This document shows, one piece after another, positions 1 through 10,570 of a DNA stretch of 64,000 bases; positions within the stretch are counted from its first letter, which is position 1, and the number at the start of each line of letters is the position of its first letter. This DNA is from Salvator merianae (Eukaryota; Chordata; Lepidosauria; Squamata; Teiidae), in contig QVOM02000101.1 of the NCBI GenBank assembly GCA_003586115.2, forward strand, positions 25,152,512 through 25,216,511. Direction: 5' to 3'. Made by a program: the position numbers and the translations under genes. The notes below the pieces were generated by a model. That model was not told where the DNA came from. It did no database searches and saw only the letters and a program-made list of their open reading frames with translations.

Positions 1-735
1 CGGATCATCTCAATGAGTCCCCCACCCCCGTGGACGGAAGCTGTCACTGTTAGTCCAAATTTTACCAGGGAATGATCTGTCCATGACAGTGGGCTTATCA
101 TCAGCCCTCCTATCAATGGATTCTCATCAATCGGCTCTGTGGCAAAGACCAGATCAAGGGTATGGCCTGCTGTGTGAGTTGGGCCACTTACAAACTGAGA
201 CAGCCCCATAGTTGTCATGGAGGCCATGAAGAACTGAGCTGGTCCCACTGAGGATAGTCTCCGCATGGATGTTAAAATCTCCCAACACCACTGTCGCAGG
301 GGCCTCCAGTACCACATCAGAGATCACCTCAACCAACTCAGATAGGGAGGCAGCTGGGCAGCGGGGTGGGTGGTACACCAGCAACATCCCTATTCTGTTT
401 CTCTGGCCCAGTAACAAGAACAGTCCTTCAAACCCATTTGTAGAGCGGATAGGTCATCTGTTAAGAGAGATGGAAGTCTTATGGACTACACAACACCCCC
501 TCCCCTCCCTACTGGTCTGGAACAGTGCTGCACTGAGTAGCCTGGGGGACAAAGCTGGGTAAGTCTAGGCCCACCCAGTTCATCTATCCAGGTCTCTGTA
601 ATGCATGCCAGGTCAGCCCCTTCATCCAGAATTAAGTCATGGATGAGTGACATTTTATTCTGGACTGATCTGGCATTCAAAAGCAGCAGCACCAGTGTGG
701 TGGGCCAGTTGGCAGGCATCCCCAAATTCTGCTGA
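1..735 (-). mobile_element. L2-type LINE fragment, endonuclease domain (truncated by window edge)
   Basis: Read on the minus strand, this is the apurinic-like endonuclease part of an L2-clade non-LTR retrotransposon ORF2, the enzyme that nicks the target for primed reverse transcription. The N-terminal part (about 690 down to 486) reads LLLNARSVQNK, then CITETW and LCPPGYSVQHCSRPVGRG. After a TAG stop near 486 and a frameshift, LLGQRNRIGMLLVY and VVLGDFNIHAE follow (about 417-310), then LDLVFATEPIDENP and PLSWTDHSLVKF (about 150-20). These are the usual endonuclease blocks in the usual order. The frame is broken, so the copy is dead. The reverse-transcriptase half would lie left of base 1. 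The same family recurs at 34.9-38.6 kb. Clade assignment rests on the motif spelling and is inferred. Confidence 0.85.
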
Positions 736-1067
736 TTGGAAGGACATGTTCCACAGCTGTCCTGGGAGCAGCTTGACTGCTCCCAGTACAGTATGTTCAC
801 ACCTGCTTGAGGTTGCAAATGTGGATTCGTGTGGCATGGCTGTGCCTGTTCCATCACAAAACACTGGTGGTTGCCATGGCAGTGACCAGAAGTTTCCCAG
901 CCACTGTCATAGCACAGGACATCAGCAGGATGCCAGCATTTGCACTGTGAATGCTGGTGTCCTGCTACCATTCTGTTCCAAGACTTCACAGCGTGGAAAG
1001 TCTCCACACTGTGAAGTCTGTTCCATCTTGAAATGTTCACTTCGGATGGAAAGTGTGAATAGGCCCT
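736..1067 (-). mobile_element. MITE family A, partial copy
   Basis: Shares the family A internal block (CCACAGCTGT, paired CTGGGAGCAG/CTGCTCCCAG, TTGCCATGGCAGTG) with the copies at 22.9, 40.1 and 52.4 kb. The right end reads AAAGTGTGAATAGGCCC, the family terminal repeat, with a decayed TCCATC..GATGGA hairpin just inside it. The other end is missing, and the junction with the L2 piece is diffuse. The 198-residue minus-strand frame here runs from MITE into L2 sequence by chance. Strand is arbitrary: minus means the TAGAATGG-type hairpin end lies at the right. Confidence 0.6.
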
Positions 1068-1552
1068 CATGTTTTTGTGCACTGAAACATCCCCATTCTA
1101 TTTCAGCCACATGCAAAATGCAAATGGTTGGAATAGGTAGCAATTGCAGAGTCCTGACCTCTGATTTGGACCTTGCAGGGTGCTCTAGAAACTGCAAACG
1201 ATTGTACAGCCAGTCATGCAGGTCATGGCCTTCGCTGCATAGCACCTGAAAGAGGTGTGAAGATGCCATTCCTGGGGTGTTTTTCACACTTCAGGTAAGC
1301 CTGTGAACAATGTTTAAATTGTCCACCATGGGAACAACCTGGGGAAGGCTCAGAAAGCTTCAAGACAGTTGCAGCAGTGTCCAGGTGTGAACACAGCATT
1401 TCAGCAGGTAGCATGGGACATTCCTGCAGGTAAGTGCAAAAGGCCGTAAATATCTTTCAAGTATCCCACCCCTTGTTTTGATAACACAGAACACAAGTTA
1501 CGAAGATCATAATAGCATGTGCTTTCACAGCCCTCCCTAAATCACTAGGTGC
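1068..1552. other. Repeat-like sequence, probable MITE family B remnant at its end
   Basis: No gene is seen. A terminal sequence GGTAAGTGCAAAAGGCC at 1429-1445 matches the inward-facing end of family B (see 2183-2586), so roughly 1250-1445 is probably a decayed copy. The rest (1068-1250) has no feature I can name. Confidence 0.35.
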
Positions 1553-1892
1553 TAAAGATGTGTACATTTTGATCCACATTTGAAAATTCATCGAAATTTT
1601 CATTTTGCGAATTTTTGCATTGAAATGAAAATGACTTTTTTTTTGCATTTACAGTTTTCAGTCCAAAACAAATAAGCCTACTTCTTTTGTGAATTCATCA
1701 AAAAAAAATTGCATTTTTTTGCTGTGTTTAAACCCTGAAAATGGCATTTTCAATGGGAAAAATTGTGAAAAATGTGAAAATGAATGCAAAAAATGCATTT
1801 TTGACAACAAAATTCACTTACAAAGTGAAAATACAGATTTCTATTTGAAAATCAATCAAAAATTAATTTCCCCCCCCATGTACATCCCTACA
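1553..1892. mobile_element. A/T-rich MITE with imperfect terminal repeats and 6-bp flanking duplication
   Basis: The ends are related in inverted orientation: AAGATGTGTACATTTTG at the left and CATGTACATCCCTA at the right. Immediately outside both ends stands AGGTGC (1547-1552 and 1893-1898), which looks like a target-site duplication. The interior is very A/T rich with many GAAAATTTTC-like mirror segments. There is no coding capacity; the 94-residue frame inside it is lysine/asparagine low-complexity. Transposon class is unresolved. Confidence 0.55.
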
Positions 1893-1972
1893 AGGTGCCT
1901 CAGTAGTAGAAAAAATGTTTGGAAAATAGAGGCTCATACATTTAATCTCCAGCTTCTTCCTAGAAGAAATTA

Positions 1973-2070
1973 ATAGCAAACCATTTCTGCATCTTTCAAG
2001 AAAACTGTATTGATGTATTCCTTGAGTCACCAAAGGACAGCTCTAACTGGATGGTACCAGCAAAGAACGA
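1973..2070 (+). mobile_element. tRNA-SINE body fragment
   Basis: GCAAACCATTTCTGCATCT followed by CAAGAAAACT and GGATGGTACC parallels the body of the SINE at 18340-18450. The tRNA-like head is absent, so this is a 5'-truncated copy. Confidence 0.55.
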
Positions 2071-2182
2071 ACTGCCAATTCAGGGAAACGTCCATTGGCA
2101 TAATAACACAATTGGCATAATAACTCTATTGATTTCAGAGAACAAATTGAAAATCGGTACACAGATGCTGTGGTTTCTTACA

Positions 2183-2586
2183 GGGCTTTGTCACACTTGC
2201 CTTTCTTAGCCTGACCAGGCCAGGCTAGAGCAGTTATGACAGCTGAACTACTCCTACTGCCCCAAATCAAGCCATCTGCATTTGGACAGCTGTTCTGGGA
2301 TAGCCACAACATTGGCCTGTGTGAAATTCGGAGCAAGCTCCCAGGGGACTCATTTTGTGTTCTGCCAAAATGGGTCCTCCTGCTAAACTAGAGTGGTCCA
2401 CCTGCTGGAAAGGCTGTCTGCATTTGAATGGCTGTTCTGCAACAGCTCCCATGCCAGCCCCAAAGATTGCATAAGCTTCAGAGTTGGCCTCTGAAATATC
2501 TGATGACCAAGAATGAACGAGCCTGGCCTTGGTGCCCCCAGGGTACCCCTTGCTATACTGGACTAATGGTAAGTGCAGAAGGGCCC
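2183..2586. mobile_element. MITE family B copy
   Basis: Terminal inverted repeats GGGCTTTGTCACACTTGCC at the left and GGTAAGTGCAGAAGGGCC at the right define a non-autonomous DNA element of about 400 bp. Family consensus end, judged by eye over several copies: GGGCCTTTCTGCACTTACC. The interior carries the family words TCAGAGTTGGCCTCTGA, GCTTCAGAG and CCAAAATGGGTCC, also seen near 29.1 kb. No transposase is encoded. Confidence 0.65.
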
Positions 2587-2869
2587 TAGTCTTTGAATCA
2601 TACTGTTGCCCTATCTTCTTTTCTATGTGGTCCTTATTTATAGGCATCACTGGTGTAGAGATGATACCTTTGTGTTTGGCATTTTGAAATGATAATAGTT
2701 TTACAAGTTAGAAGTCACCGGCAAACATTTAAAACATCACAGAGATTTTTTTAAAAAAAAATCTGCAAGTGGTGTTACTACTAAGAGCAGTAGATGGTTA
2801 AACAGTTGACAACACTACTTTATTCATAAATTAAGAATTTAAAATTAGATATTTCACTGAGACTTCAGA

Positions 2870-3065
2870 AGACTATGGCTCCATTGATGGTGTCATTGTT
2901 CACCTGTGAGTCTGCATTCCCTTCAGTGCTTCTCCCCCCCACCTAAGCCTGTTCTTCTCCCCTCTCATGAACATTCTAGGCTAGAAAATGTGGATTAGAG
3001 ATGGAATGAGAACAGAAGGGCCATGCACTACTAACTCTTACGTACCTTTGAGACATTTATTTTGC
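2870..3065. repeat. Interspersed repeat family F, copy 1
   Basis: CTCTCATGAACATTCTAGGC and AAATGTGGATTAGAGATGG recur, reverse-complemented, at 40785-40975 and 50100-50290. Three copies make it an interspersed repeat. Ends and class are not determined. Confidence 0.5.
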
Positions 3066-4180
3066 TACATGACAATGCAGCCTATGTAACATTTCATATT
3101 AACAGCCTTTCCAAACAGGAAGGCTGGAACTACACAACCCAATAAATACATATATATAAAGTCTGTATAGCTTCCGTCATCCCCAAATTATGGATAACTG
3201 AAGTCAGAGATAAGCGTTCAGATTTTCCTGATCTGCAGCACCGAACCATCTTGGTCACAGTGGCTAATGGAAACTATAACCGACAACATCTGGCAGACCA
3301 CATGTTAGTTCCCCTTTGAATCCAATTATGCACAATTGATCATGAAACTATAAATGACTCTTTATGCATTAAATTATACAGAGATTTGCCTGCCATGGAA
3401 TAAGACGTTTGGGATGGTATGAAAAGAGCAGTATTCTACTTTCAAAAAGTTTTGTTTGATTAAGACTCCATATGATTTCAAAAATAAATCTTGTTTTGCT
3501 GCTATATAACATGTGAAACAATGTGAATAATAAGCAAGTTGTGGTAGTGACCTAATCATAGCTGCTCGGAGCTACAAAAAACAATGCTTAGCTATTTCTC
3601 CTCTATTTAGAAGGAAAAAAACAACAACATTACATGGTTTTCTTCCTCCCCCCCCGCCCCCGTTCAGCTCTACTACAGGAGTATAAAGAGTATTAAAAAT
3701 TCTACCATTATAAAAGGTTGTTCATAATGTGTGCTTTTGCTATTTTAAAATTATATTACTGCAAACAGATGATCCTTAGAGTACAAAAAAGGAAGGGTAA
3801 TGGTAACAAATCTGTAAGCAGTGGACACCCCACTATGAAAAATTATTGAGGTTCTGCTTCTTAAAGAATGTACAGAGCTGCTAATTAGATGCTGGCTGCA
3901 GGGACAATGATGTATGAGATGATTTCAGCTTAACCCAAGGAGGAAAACAAATCAACTAATGAAGGTGAAAAAAAGGCTGGGATTAATGGCAGATCAGACA
4001 TAATCTATGCTCTCTTGTGTTCTTTAAATATTCCAGTAATTTGATGTACTATGAATGAGAAATAAACACCAGTGATAGAGTAGTCAGAAAGGACTCAGGA
4101 AAAAATGTTCAGTGCAGTAGATCATCTTTGGGCAATGTATATTCCAATCCAAAAGCATCTCCAAGACCCTACAAGATAGT
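3066..4180. other. No gene seen; possible conserved non-coding stretch at 3880-4130
   Basis: Single-copy-looking, moderately A/T-rich sequence with several C or A runs. The part from about 3880 to 4130 has balanced composition, no repeat words shared with the rest of the window and homeobox-like TAATTAG and TTAATGG sites. It could be conserved non-coding DNA, but only alignment to other reptiles would show that. Confidence 0.3.
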
Positions 4181-4640
4181 AAAATCTCTGATATATCTTG
4201 AGACATTTATCTTTCAAATTGTTATACTGCTTATAACTTCCTCATAACACTGGTTAATTCCACAGATGGAAGCAGCAAAGAGACCTGAAGTGATTCTTTC
4301 TTCCTCTAAAACCCTACTAAGCCTACTTATGGATGGAAACCTTCCTGAACAGTGTTTGGGGCTGCCAGCGGAGGGCATACTAATGGGTTGATACCACCTT
4401 TCTCCCATGGAAACATCCTCTAGGACCATTTCCACACTGGTGCAAGGAAAATGATTCCAGAATGGAGTGGTCAACCTCATCTTAAATGGCCTGTTCCATG
4501 ATGGGTCCCATGCCACTGCCTACTGGTCTGAAGCTCGCACAAGCTTCGAAGTCTGAAGTTCCTAGCCTCGGAAGCCTAGGGGGATCCATTTGGGCCACCA
4601 AGTCTACAGGTATACTGATCTAGGTGGTAATGTTGGCCAT
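4181..4640. mobile_element. Decayed MITE resembling family B/D
   Basis: The interior shares GGGGGATCCATTTGGGCC-like and CTTCGAAGTCTGAAGTTCC-like words with the family B copy at 61.7-62.1 kb, and carries GGACCATTTCCACACTGG resembling the family D end at 54.6 kb. Clean termini are not visible. Boundaries are approximate. Confidence 0.4.
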
Positions 4641-5534
4641 TTAGATTGGGCTATACTGAATCCAATGAAGATACAGTGGCCTACCAGAGGGCATGACCTC
4701 TCTAGTCTGCACCAGAATGTGGAAGGAAGAGTCCTAGAATAAGGAATACTAGGTCACAAGGAATACTAGATTGTTACACAGGTAGCTGCAGAAATATCCT
4801 AGGTTTGAGTTATGTTCTTGAACAAAAGATATCCTTATACCTGTGAAATGGATGATGACAAAAAAATCTTTTAGGATCCTCCTCCTCAATAATATGTACA
4901 TATCACCAACCAGACAAACCACTACAGTGCAGTTCCACCTAATCCTAACTTGGACATTTGGCCAATGGTAACATAAGACACTGAGAGGTCCAGGGGAATC
5001 ACTGACCCTTCTACCTCTCCCAGGATAACTTAACATAAAAGGTGTCTGGAAGTATTTCTGTGTCAAAACCACAAGTGAAACAGACATGGGAAATCAGTAA
5101 CATCCAATAGTGCTTGGACAATGAAATTCACTCAACCACAGGACTGCAAGAAGATTCTTGCCTAACTCCAGACTAAGGCACATCTCTACTTCAAAATGGA
5201 GATGGCTTTAGAACAAGTGTGTGAGGGAAGCTGCAATAATCACCACTGAAAATGATCCCTCCTTGTCTCCACTTTTGATTGTGGAGGAATCCATTTCTAC
5301 ATAAATCGTGGTATCTCCAATGAGGGCAGCAAAACTGTGCTCTCTGAAGATTGCACTTTGATCAGTGATTGAACTTGGTAATGAGGCAGCATAATCATCA
5401 CAAGGTGCTTTTTGCCACTGCAAGTGGAAATGAAGAACATTATCAGCCAGCTTTGACAGTAAAGTGGAGACACAGCCTAAACACCACTGATGCAAGAAAG
5501 GGACTCTTTTCAGGTAACCTGTGTAATTGGAGGC

Positions 5535-5536
<2 letters not shown>
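4641..5536. other. No gene seen
   Basis: Unassigned sequence. Open frames of up to 112 codons are present on the minus strand, but they show no domain, splice context or repeat homology that I can identify. Confidence 0.3.
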
Positions 5537-5586
<50 letters not shown>

Positions 5587-5590
5587 TGTG
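5537..5590. repeat. (TG)n microsatellite
   Basis: About 27 TG units with one GG interruption, running into a short GA tract. Confidence 0.97.
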
Positions 5591-6329
5591 AGAGAGAAAG
5601 ATTATCTTTTTCTTCTATTTTGGAAGACTTTGGGGCAATTCTGAAACTATTCTGTGGACTATGACTGATTTAAAATCAGCTGCATTAAACAATGTCTCAG
5701 GGGAGGACAGCTTTGAGGAAACAGATGGCACTTTTCATTGGCATACACACTTAAAATACAAATTATTTGTGTCAGAGGCCATCTTGATGAGAATGAGCAT
5801 AGAAATAAGACACTCTGAACACATAAGCATGTTGCACGTGTTTCAGGTCTCAAATACAAATTTATGGGTATATCTGCATGATCCATGAGTACTGTGTCAT
5901 GTGTGCCCAGATACATGCATCAACAAGGCACATGTTGGCTGCAACATGGTGGCAATGCAATCACTGTATCTGACCTGCTCTTGGGATTAGAAGCAACTCT
6001 AATTGGAGACCACTTTAAAGTGGTCTTCCATGTGGGCCAGGCTGTGTCTTCATTCCTGCCACTGCTGTGCATTGGTGGTACAAGATACTAAGGCTCTGTT
6101 CTGAAGCCCAGCAACATTTGAGGGCTGTTTACAAGGGCATTGCAAAAACTAGACCAGGCCATGGTAGCTGTCATTCAGACAGCCACCAGTGCACTCCACC
6201 CACCTGCCACATTCCTGGCTCAGGAAGCTTTTGCTGGGCAAGGATTGTTCTCCACAGCATGTACCCATGGCACATGTGTAGAAGGTACCTAAAATTTTCA
6301 TCACCAGTCCTTCAGGTTGAAAATGAATT
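5591..6329. other. No gene seen; degenerate repeat-like sequence
   Basis: Contains short mirrored pieces such as GACCACTTTAAAGTGGTC near 6010 and CCATGTGGGCC, suggesting old MITE debris. The small frames here do not resemble any protein I recognise. Confidence 0.3.
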
Positions 6330-7514
6330 CAAAAATGCATCTTTCTGAAATATGTCATCAAAGGCTCCTGAATAAACTCATCAGTCATGGAATAGGAGGA
6401 CAGGTCCTGTCCTGAATTGGTAACTGGCTAAATGACAGGAAACAGAGAGTAGTAATAAATGGCCACTTCATAGCTTGGGAAGGGATGAGAAGTGAGGTTC
6501 CACAAGGCTCAGTATCAGGACCCATGTTTTAAATTTATTCATAAATGATCTAGAAGTAGGGGTAATTAGTGAGTTAGCAAAGTTTGTTGATGATACTAAA
6601 TTGTTCAGAGTATTAAAACTGAAAGTGATTGTAAAGAGCTCTAGAGGGATCTTTTGACATTGGGTAAGAGGAGAATGAAGTGGTAAATGTGTTTTAATCT
6701 TAGCAAGTGCAAAGTGATACATATTTGGGCAAAGACCCCGAATTACACCTATAAACTGATAAGCTTTCTGTGACAGACCATGAAAGGAATCTTGGGGATC
6801 TGGTTGACAGCTCAATGAAGGTGTCAACCCAGTGTGCAGCAGCAATGAATAAAGCAAATTCAATGCTAGGGATAATTAGGAAGGGAATAGAAAACTAGTT
6901 GGCAAGTGTCATTTTGCCTCTTTGTAAATCTATGGCGAGACCACACTTGGAATATTGTGTACAATTCTGGTCACCTCACCTCAGAAAGATATTGTGGAAC
7001 TGGAAAAGATTCAACCAGAATGATCAGGAGGATGGAACACCTTCCTTACAAATCAAGCTGCAATATCTTGGCCTCTTCAGCCTTGATAGATGGCATTTAA
7101 GAGAGGACCTGAGTTAAGTATATAAAATCATGCACAATATGCAAAAGGTGGATAGAGAAAAGAATATTTTCTGTATCACACAACAGTAGGACCAGGAAGC
7201 AATCTATGAAGCTGATGGGGATTACAGTTAGGACCGACAAAAATGGGAAGTATTTTTTTTTTCACCCAGAAGGTCAATGTCTGTGGAATTTGCTACTGGA
7301 AGAGGTGATGACAGCAATCAACATGGACAGCTTTAAGAACAGATTGGACAGATGCATGGAGGACAGGTGTATCAATGGCTAATAGAATGGATGCCTAGGC
7401 ACTGCCTCAAGGCAGGATTCCTTGAAAGGCCATTTGCAGGGAGTCTAGTGCAAGTGAAGCTTTTTCCTTTATATTTTGCTTGAGAATGCCCAGAAGCAAT
7501 TGGAGGGGCACTAT
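6330..7514 (+). mobile_element. CR1-like (L3-type) LINE, 3' part of ORF2, broken
   Basis: Fragments of the reverse transcriptase and its C-terminal part are legible across several frames: [52 protein letters not shown], then LGLFSLDRWHLREDL. These follow the order of the CR1 group. Further on, bases near 7230-7370 preserve KYFFTQ-like and WNLLLEEV-like remnants, and then a non-coding tail begins. The catalytic YADD/FADD region at the 5' side is decayed. The tail is split by the MITE at 7515-8123 and resumes at 8124. The element is inactive and 5' truncated. Similar tails lie at 19.7, 55.9 and 56.9 kb. Confidence 0.85.
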
Positions 7515-8123
7515 GGGCCTTTTCACACTGTAGTGGTAGACCGTTCTTGTCCGTTCGCTGGAACGGAGCTTTCGCGCTGCCACGGGCGCGCGCCTCACCC
7601 AATCCGAACCACTCCATACCCGATTCGAACCCGAAGCTGGATAAGGCAAGACAACAAAAAAGATGTCTTCATCCCGACCTGCGCGATGGAGCGAAGATTG
7701 GGCATGGTGCTTTTGCACTGTTTGCCTCAGCGTCGGGCGTGGCTGTTGTGGCTATGCATGCACGCTCCACTGCTTTGCATCCGGGGTGCGAAGTTTCCGT
7801 ACCCCGCTCCGCTGCTTCATAACCCGGTACGAAACTTCATACCCGGGATAACCCTTTCAGCTGCGTAACCGAGCTGCCGTTGTGAAGCCGGCTTCGTAAC
7901 CAGCCCTCTGGGTACGAAGTGGGTGCGAAGGTGCGAAGCGGGTACGAAGCGGGTACGAAGCGGGTACGGAACTAGCGGCTACCATTCGCACTGTTCCCTC
8001 TGCTGGTCGGCTTCGGGTCCGTTCCGCTGGCCGGGAGTGCGAATGGCACCGAGCGTTCCCCAACCTCTTCGGTTCGAAGCCGACTACTGGGAACGGTCTA
8101 CCGAGCTCAGTGGGAAAAGGCCC
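7515..8123. mobile_element. CpG-rich MITE inserted in the LINE tail
   Basis: Terminal inverted repeats are long: GGGCCTTTTCACACTG then TGGTAGACCGTTC at the left, mirrored at the right by GAACGGTCTACC and CAGTGGGAAAAGGCCC. The interior is strikingly CpG rich and contains about three 11-bp tandem units of GCGGGTACGAA near 7936-7968. It lies inside the 3' tail of a CR1-like LINE, so it is younger than that LINE copy. The outermost bases match family A, but the subterminal part differs, so I treat it as a related subfamily. No transposase is encoded. Confidence 0.8.
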
Positions 8124-8205
8124 ATTGTGAGACAGGATCTGAACAAGATGGGCCATCATCTGATCCAGCAGGGCTCCTCTTATGTTCTTACCTCTGAGTA
8201 ATATG
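8124..8205 (+). mobile_element. 3' terminus of the split CR1-like LINE
   Basis: GATGGGCCATCATCTGATCC then AGCAGGGCTCCTCTTATG..TTCTTA continues the tail broken at 7514; intact tails at 57.1-57.2 kb show the two halves as contiguous. Confidence 0.8.
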
Positions 8206-9336
8206 TCATTCACTTTTACAGCGAATTTTTATAACTCTTAAACTAAAATTGATTCCATAAACAATCCCACTTGCTTTTAATCAGAGACTAATTTTCACGT
8301 TTTACAGAATTAAGAATAACTCAATTAATGATAAGATACTTAAGGATATAAAGTGGCTTTTTTTTTTCTTTTTTCTTTTTTAAGGAATCAATATTGGCCA
8401 TTTGGAAACCATCAAAACTGAAAGCAAAATCTTTTGGCTGGCTGGTTGGAGACAAAGACAAAATTCATTTCCAGAAACTAAACAGACTTTCTGCATGGCT
8501 TGTCATGTACTTCAGATCATTCAGGAAAGTCAATTGAGCAGAAATGTTCAAAGGCTTTATTTCTTAGGGAAAAACAGAGACATAGTTTCTTTATACTTTG
8601 TGAGATTTTTACAGTTTTAATTATTTATTAATGGATAAGCTCTCTTTGCCTCAGTTCAGAAACAGCTTTCATTTTCTAGTTATGTGAAAGTTTTGTTTGG
8701 CTTTTTGTGAAGCTTCCCCCCCTCCCCCTAGATTCCCGGCTTATCATTAGTGTTAACATATGCAGACTCATTAGGCTAGATCCAAAGCTAACTTTTCCTG
8801 TTCAATTCAGTGGACTAAAGCATAAGCAGCTTCTACTGGAATTTAATCTGCAGAGCTATGTTCCACGTATTGTTGGGTAACCAGTGAAAACTATCCTTAA
8901 CCCATGCTATGACATGACATACAGTATGAAAATTCTACACCAACTCTCAAGCACACAAGAAAGAGAAATGCCCCCTGTTCTTGCCTTATATTGTCCTATA
9001 TTGTGACAGTGGTTCTGAGTCCTGATATATTACCTTCAATTTTAGGTGGTCACAGCATTTTGACCCTGAGGACTTTCATCCACACAATTGGTTTCTCTTC
9101 CACCTTATTCTGGGTCCCACATCTTATTGAACTATACGTTGATGCTAACTCGAGAGCAGTCTGAGCATACACATCCCTGATGTATGTGGCCAACACAAAA
9201 CGAAAAAAGAAAAAGAAAAAGTGAGACCATTTTAAAATCCATGTGACAGACGCATAAAGAGAAATAAAGAGCAATTTGGAAATTCAGCACACTCATATAT
9301 ACACAGAGAGATTGAGGTCATGTCTGATCAGCGCCT
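8206..9336. other. No gene seen
   Basis: A/T-rich sequence with a T-rich run at 8358-8380 and an A-rich purine run near 9204-9222. No repeat or coding signature that I can support. Confidence 0.3.
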
Positions 9337-9700
9337 AAATGGGCCTTTTCACACTTTCCATCTTAGAATGGGATAATTATTCCATTCTAAAGTGGAACAG
9401 CCCTTATGGTGTGGTGGCCATCCACACTGCAAGGGCTGGAGCAGCCCAGAAATGGTTTTTCAGCACTTACAGTGTGAATGCTGGCCACCTACCATGGAAA
9501 TATCCGGCTGCTGCCATGGCACCCAGAAGTAGGTGTGAATGCTGCATACCAGGAGCAGTCCAGCTGCTCCTGGTACAGCTATGTACAACGTTTTTGTTGT
9601 CCACAGCTAGTAGTGATTGGTAACATCTGTAGATGCTCCCGATTGCTAGGGGCTCTGCAAAATGCAAACACGCTTCACTAGAAGGTTCCTCCAAACAGGA
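9337..9700 (+). mobile_element. MITE family A copy
   Basis: The left end is GGGCCTTTTCACACTTTCC followed by the family hairpin TTAGAATGGGATAATTAT..CCATTCTAA at 9363-9391. The interior has the CCATGGCA, CCAGGAGCAGTCC/GCTGCTCCTGG and GTCCACAGCTAGTAG blocks. The right end near 9690-9700 (AAACAGGACC) is decayed. Plus orientation means the TAGAATGG hairpin is at the left. Confidence 0.75.
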
Positions 9701-10224
9701 CCAAAATCTCTGGCTGTAAAAGGGTGGATTCCTAGAGTCCCACTGCTGGGATGAATGTCCATTGTACTGGAGTGAATACCATTCACCCTTATGCAATAGT
9801 TGGCTGTTGAGCTGGAGTGAACATCATTCACCCCCACACAGTAGCTGAAGTGCAGCTGTGAATGGAATATTTTCTTACTGCTCAGTTTTTTCTGTGTTGG
9901 CGATTCTCCCAGCAGACCAAGAGTAGCTGATCTCCCACTTTATTTCCAGGACATCAGAGGACCCTCCAAAGAGGGAGGGGATAGCTGTTAAGGTGGCTCT
10001 TTCCCTCTAGTCTTCCACATGGAGGAGGAAGGCGAATTATGCTGAACCAACCACCCTATGAGTTCTATATCCTGTTCTACAGGAAATGTGTCTCTCAGTG
10101 CTCTTGGGTTGCCTTAGGAGCTTTTGAGAGGTGGACTCACCTGGGTCGTCTACCAGTGGGGCTCCTGAGGGAATACTGCCTCTGTTTCACTCAATTCTGT
10201 GCCCTTTACAACTCATTTTTTTGT
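9701..10224. other. No gene seen; paired short hairpins at about 9771-9826
   Basis: TGGAGTGAATACCATTCACCC and a close second copy TGGAGTGAACATCATTCACCC stand about 40 bases apart, and each can fold on itself (GTGAA..TTCAC). The rest is unassigned, although parts read like 5' sequence of an old LINE. Confidence 0.35.
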
Positions 10225-10325
10225 TGATTACAAGGGTAGAGTGATTTAACCTATTTATAGTATTTATTTTTATAACAATTTTACTGTGACATAGGGTGGG
10301 ATAGAAATAGAAATAAATAAATACT
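10225..10325 (+). mobile_element. LINE 3' tail remnant (L2-like)
   Basis: ATAGGGTGGGATAGAAATAG followed by AAATAAATAAATA resembles the non-coding end and short tandem tail of L2 copies (compare 38.6 kb). Only the tail is recognisable. Confidence 0.45.
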
Positions 10326-10406
10326 TGAGAACCAGGCTAGAGAAAAACTCCTGGTCTAAGTCTAAGTCAGTATCACCACAGCAGTCAAGACAAATTTAAA
10401 TGGAAA

Positions 10407-10407
<1 letters not shown>

Positions 10408-10470
<63 letters not shown>

Positions 10471-10570
10471 GGAAGGAAGGAAGGAAGGAAGGAAGGAAGG
10501 AAGGAAGGAAGGAAAAGAAAGAGAGAAAGAAAAGAGAAGAAAAGAAAAGAAAAGGAAAGGAAAGAAAAAG
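10408..10570. repeat. Compound purine microsatellite (GAAA)n-(GA)n-(GGAA)n
   Basis: Successive GAAA, GA, GGAA and AAAAG blocks on the plus strand. Minus-strand open frames here are serine/leucine/phenylalanine runs caused by the repeat. Confidence 0.97.

Noticed and set aside
5369..5644. Open frame with a CVCVCVC run
   Set aside because: It is a translation of the (TG)n microsatellite. The same applies to the frames at 23887-24348, 30397-30600 and 57886-58263.
7372..8213. Several long overlapping frames on both strands
   Set aside because: CpG-rich MITE sequence has few stop codons, so frames on both strands are expected by chance.
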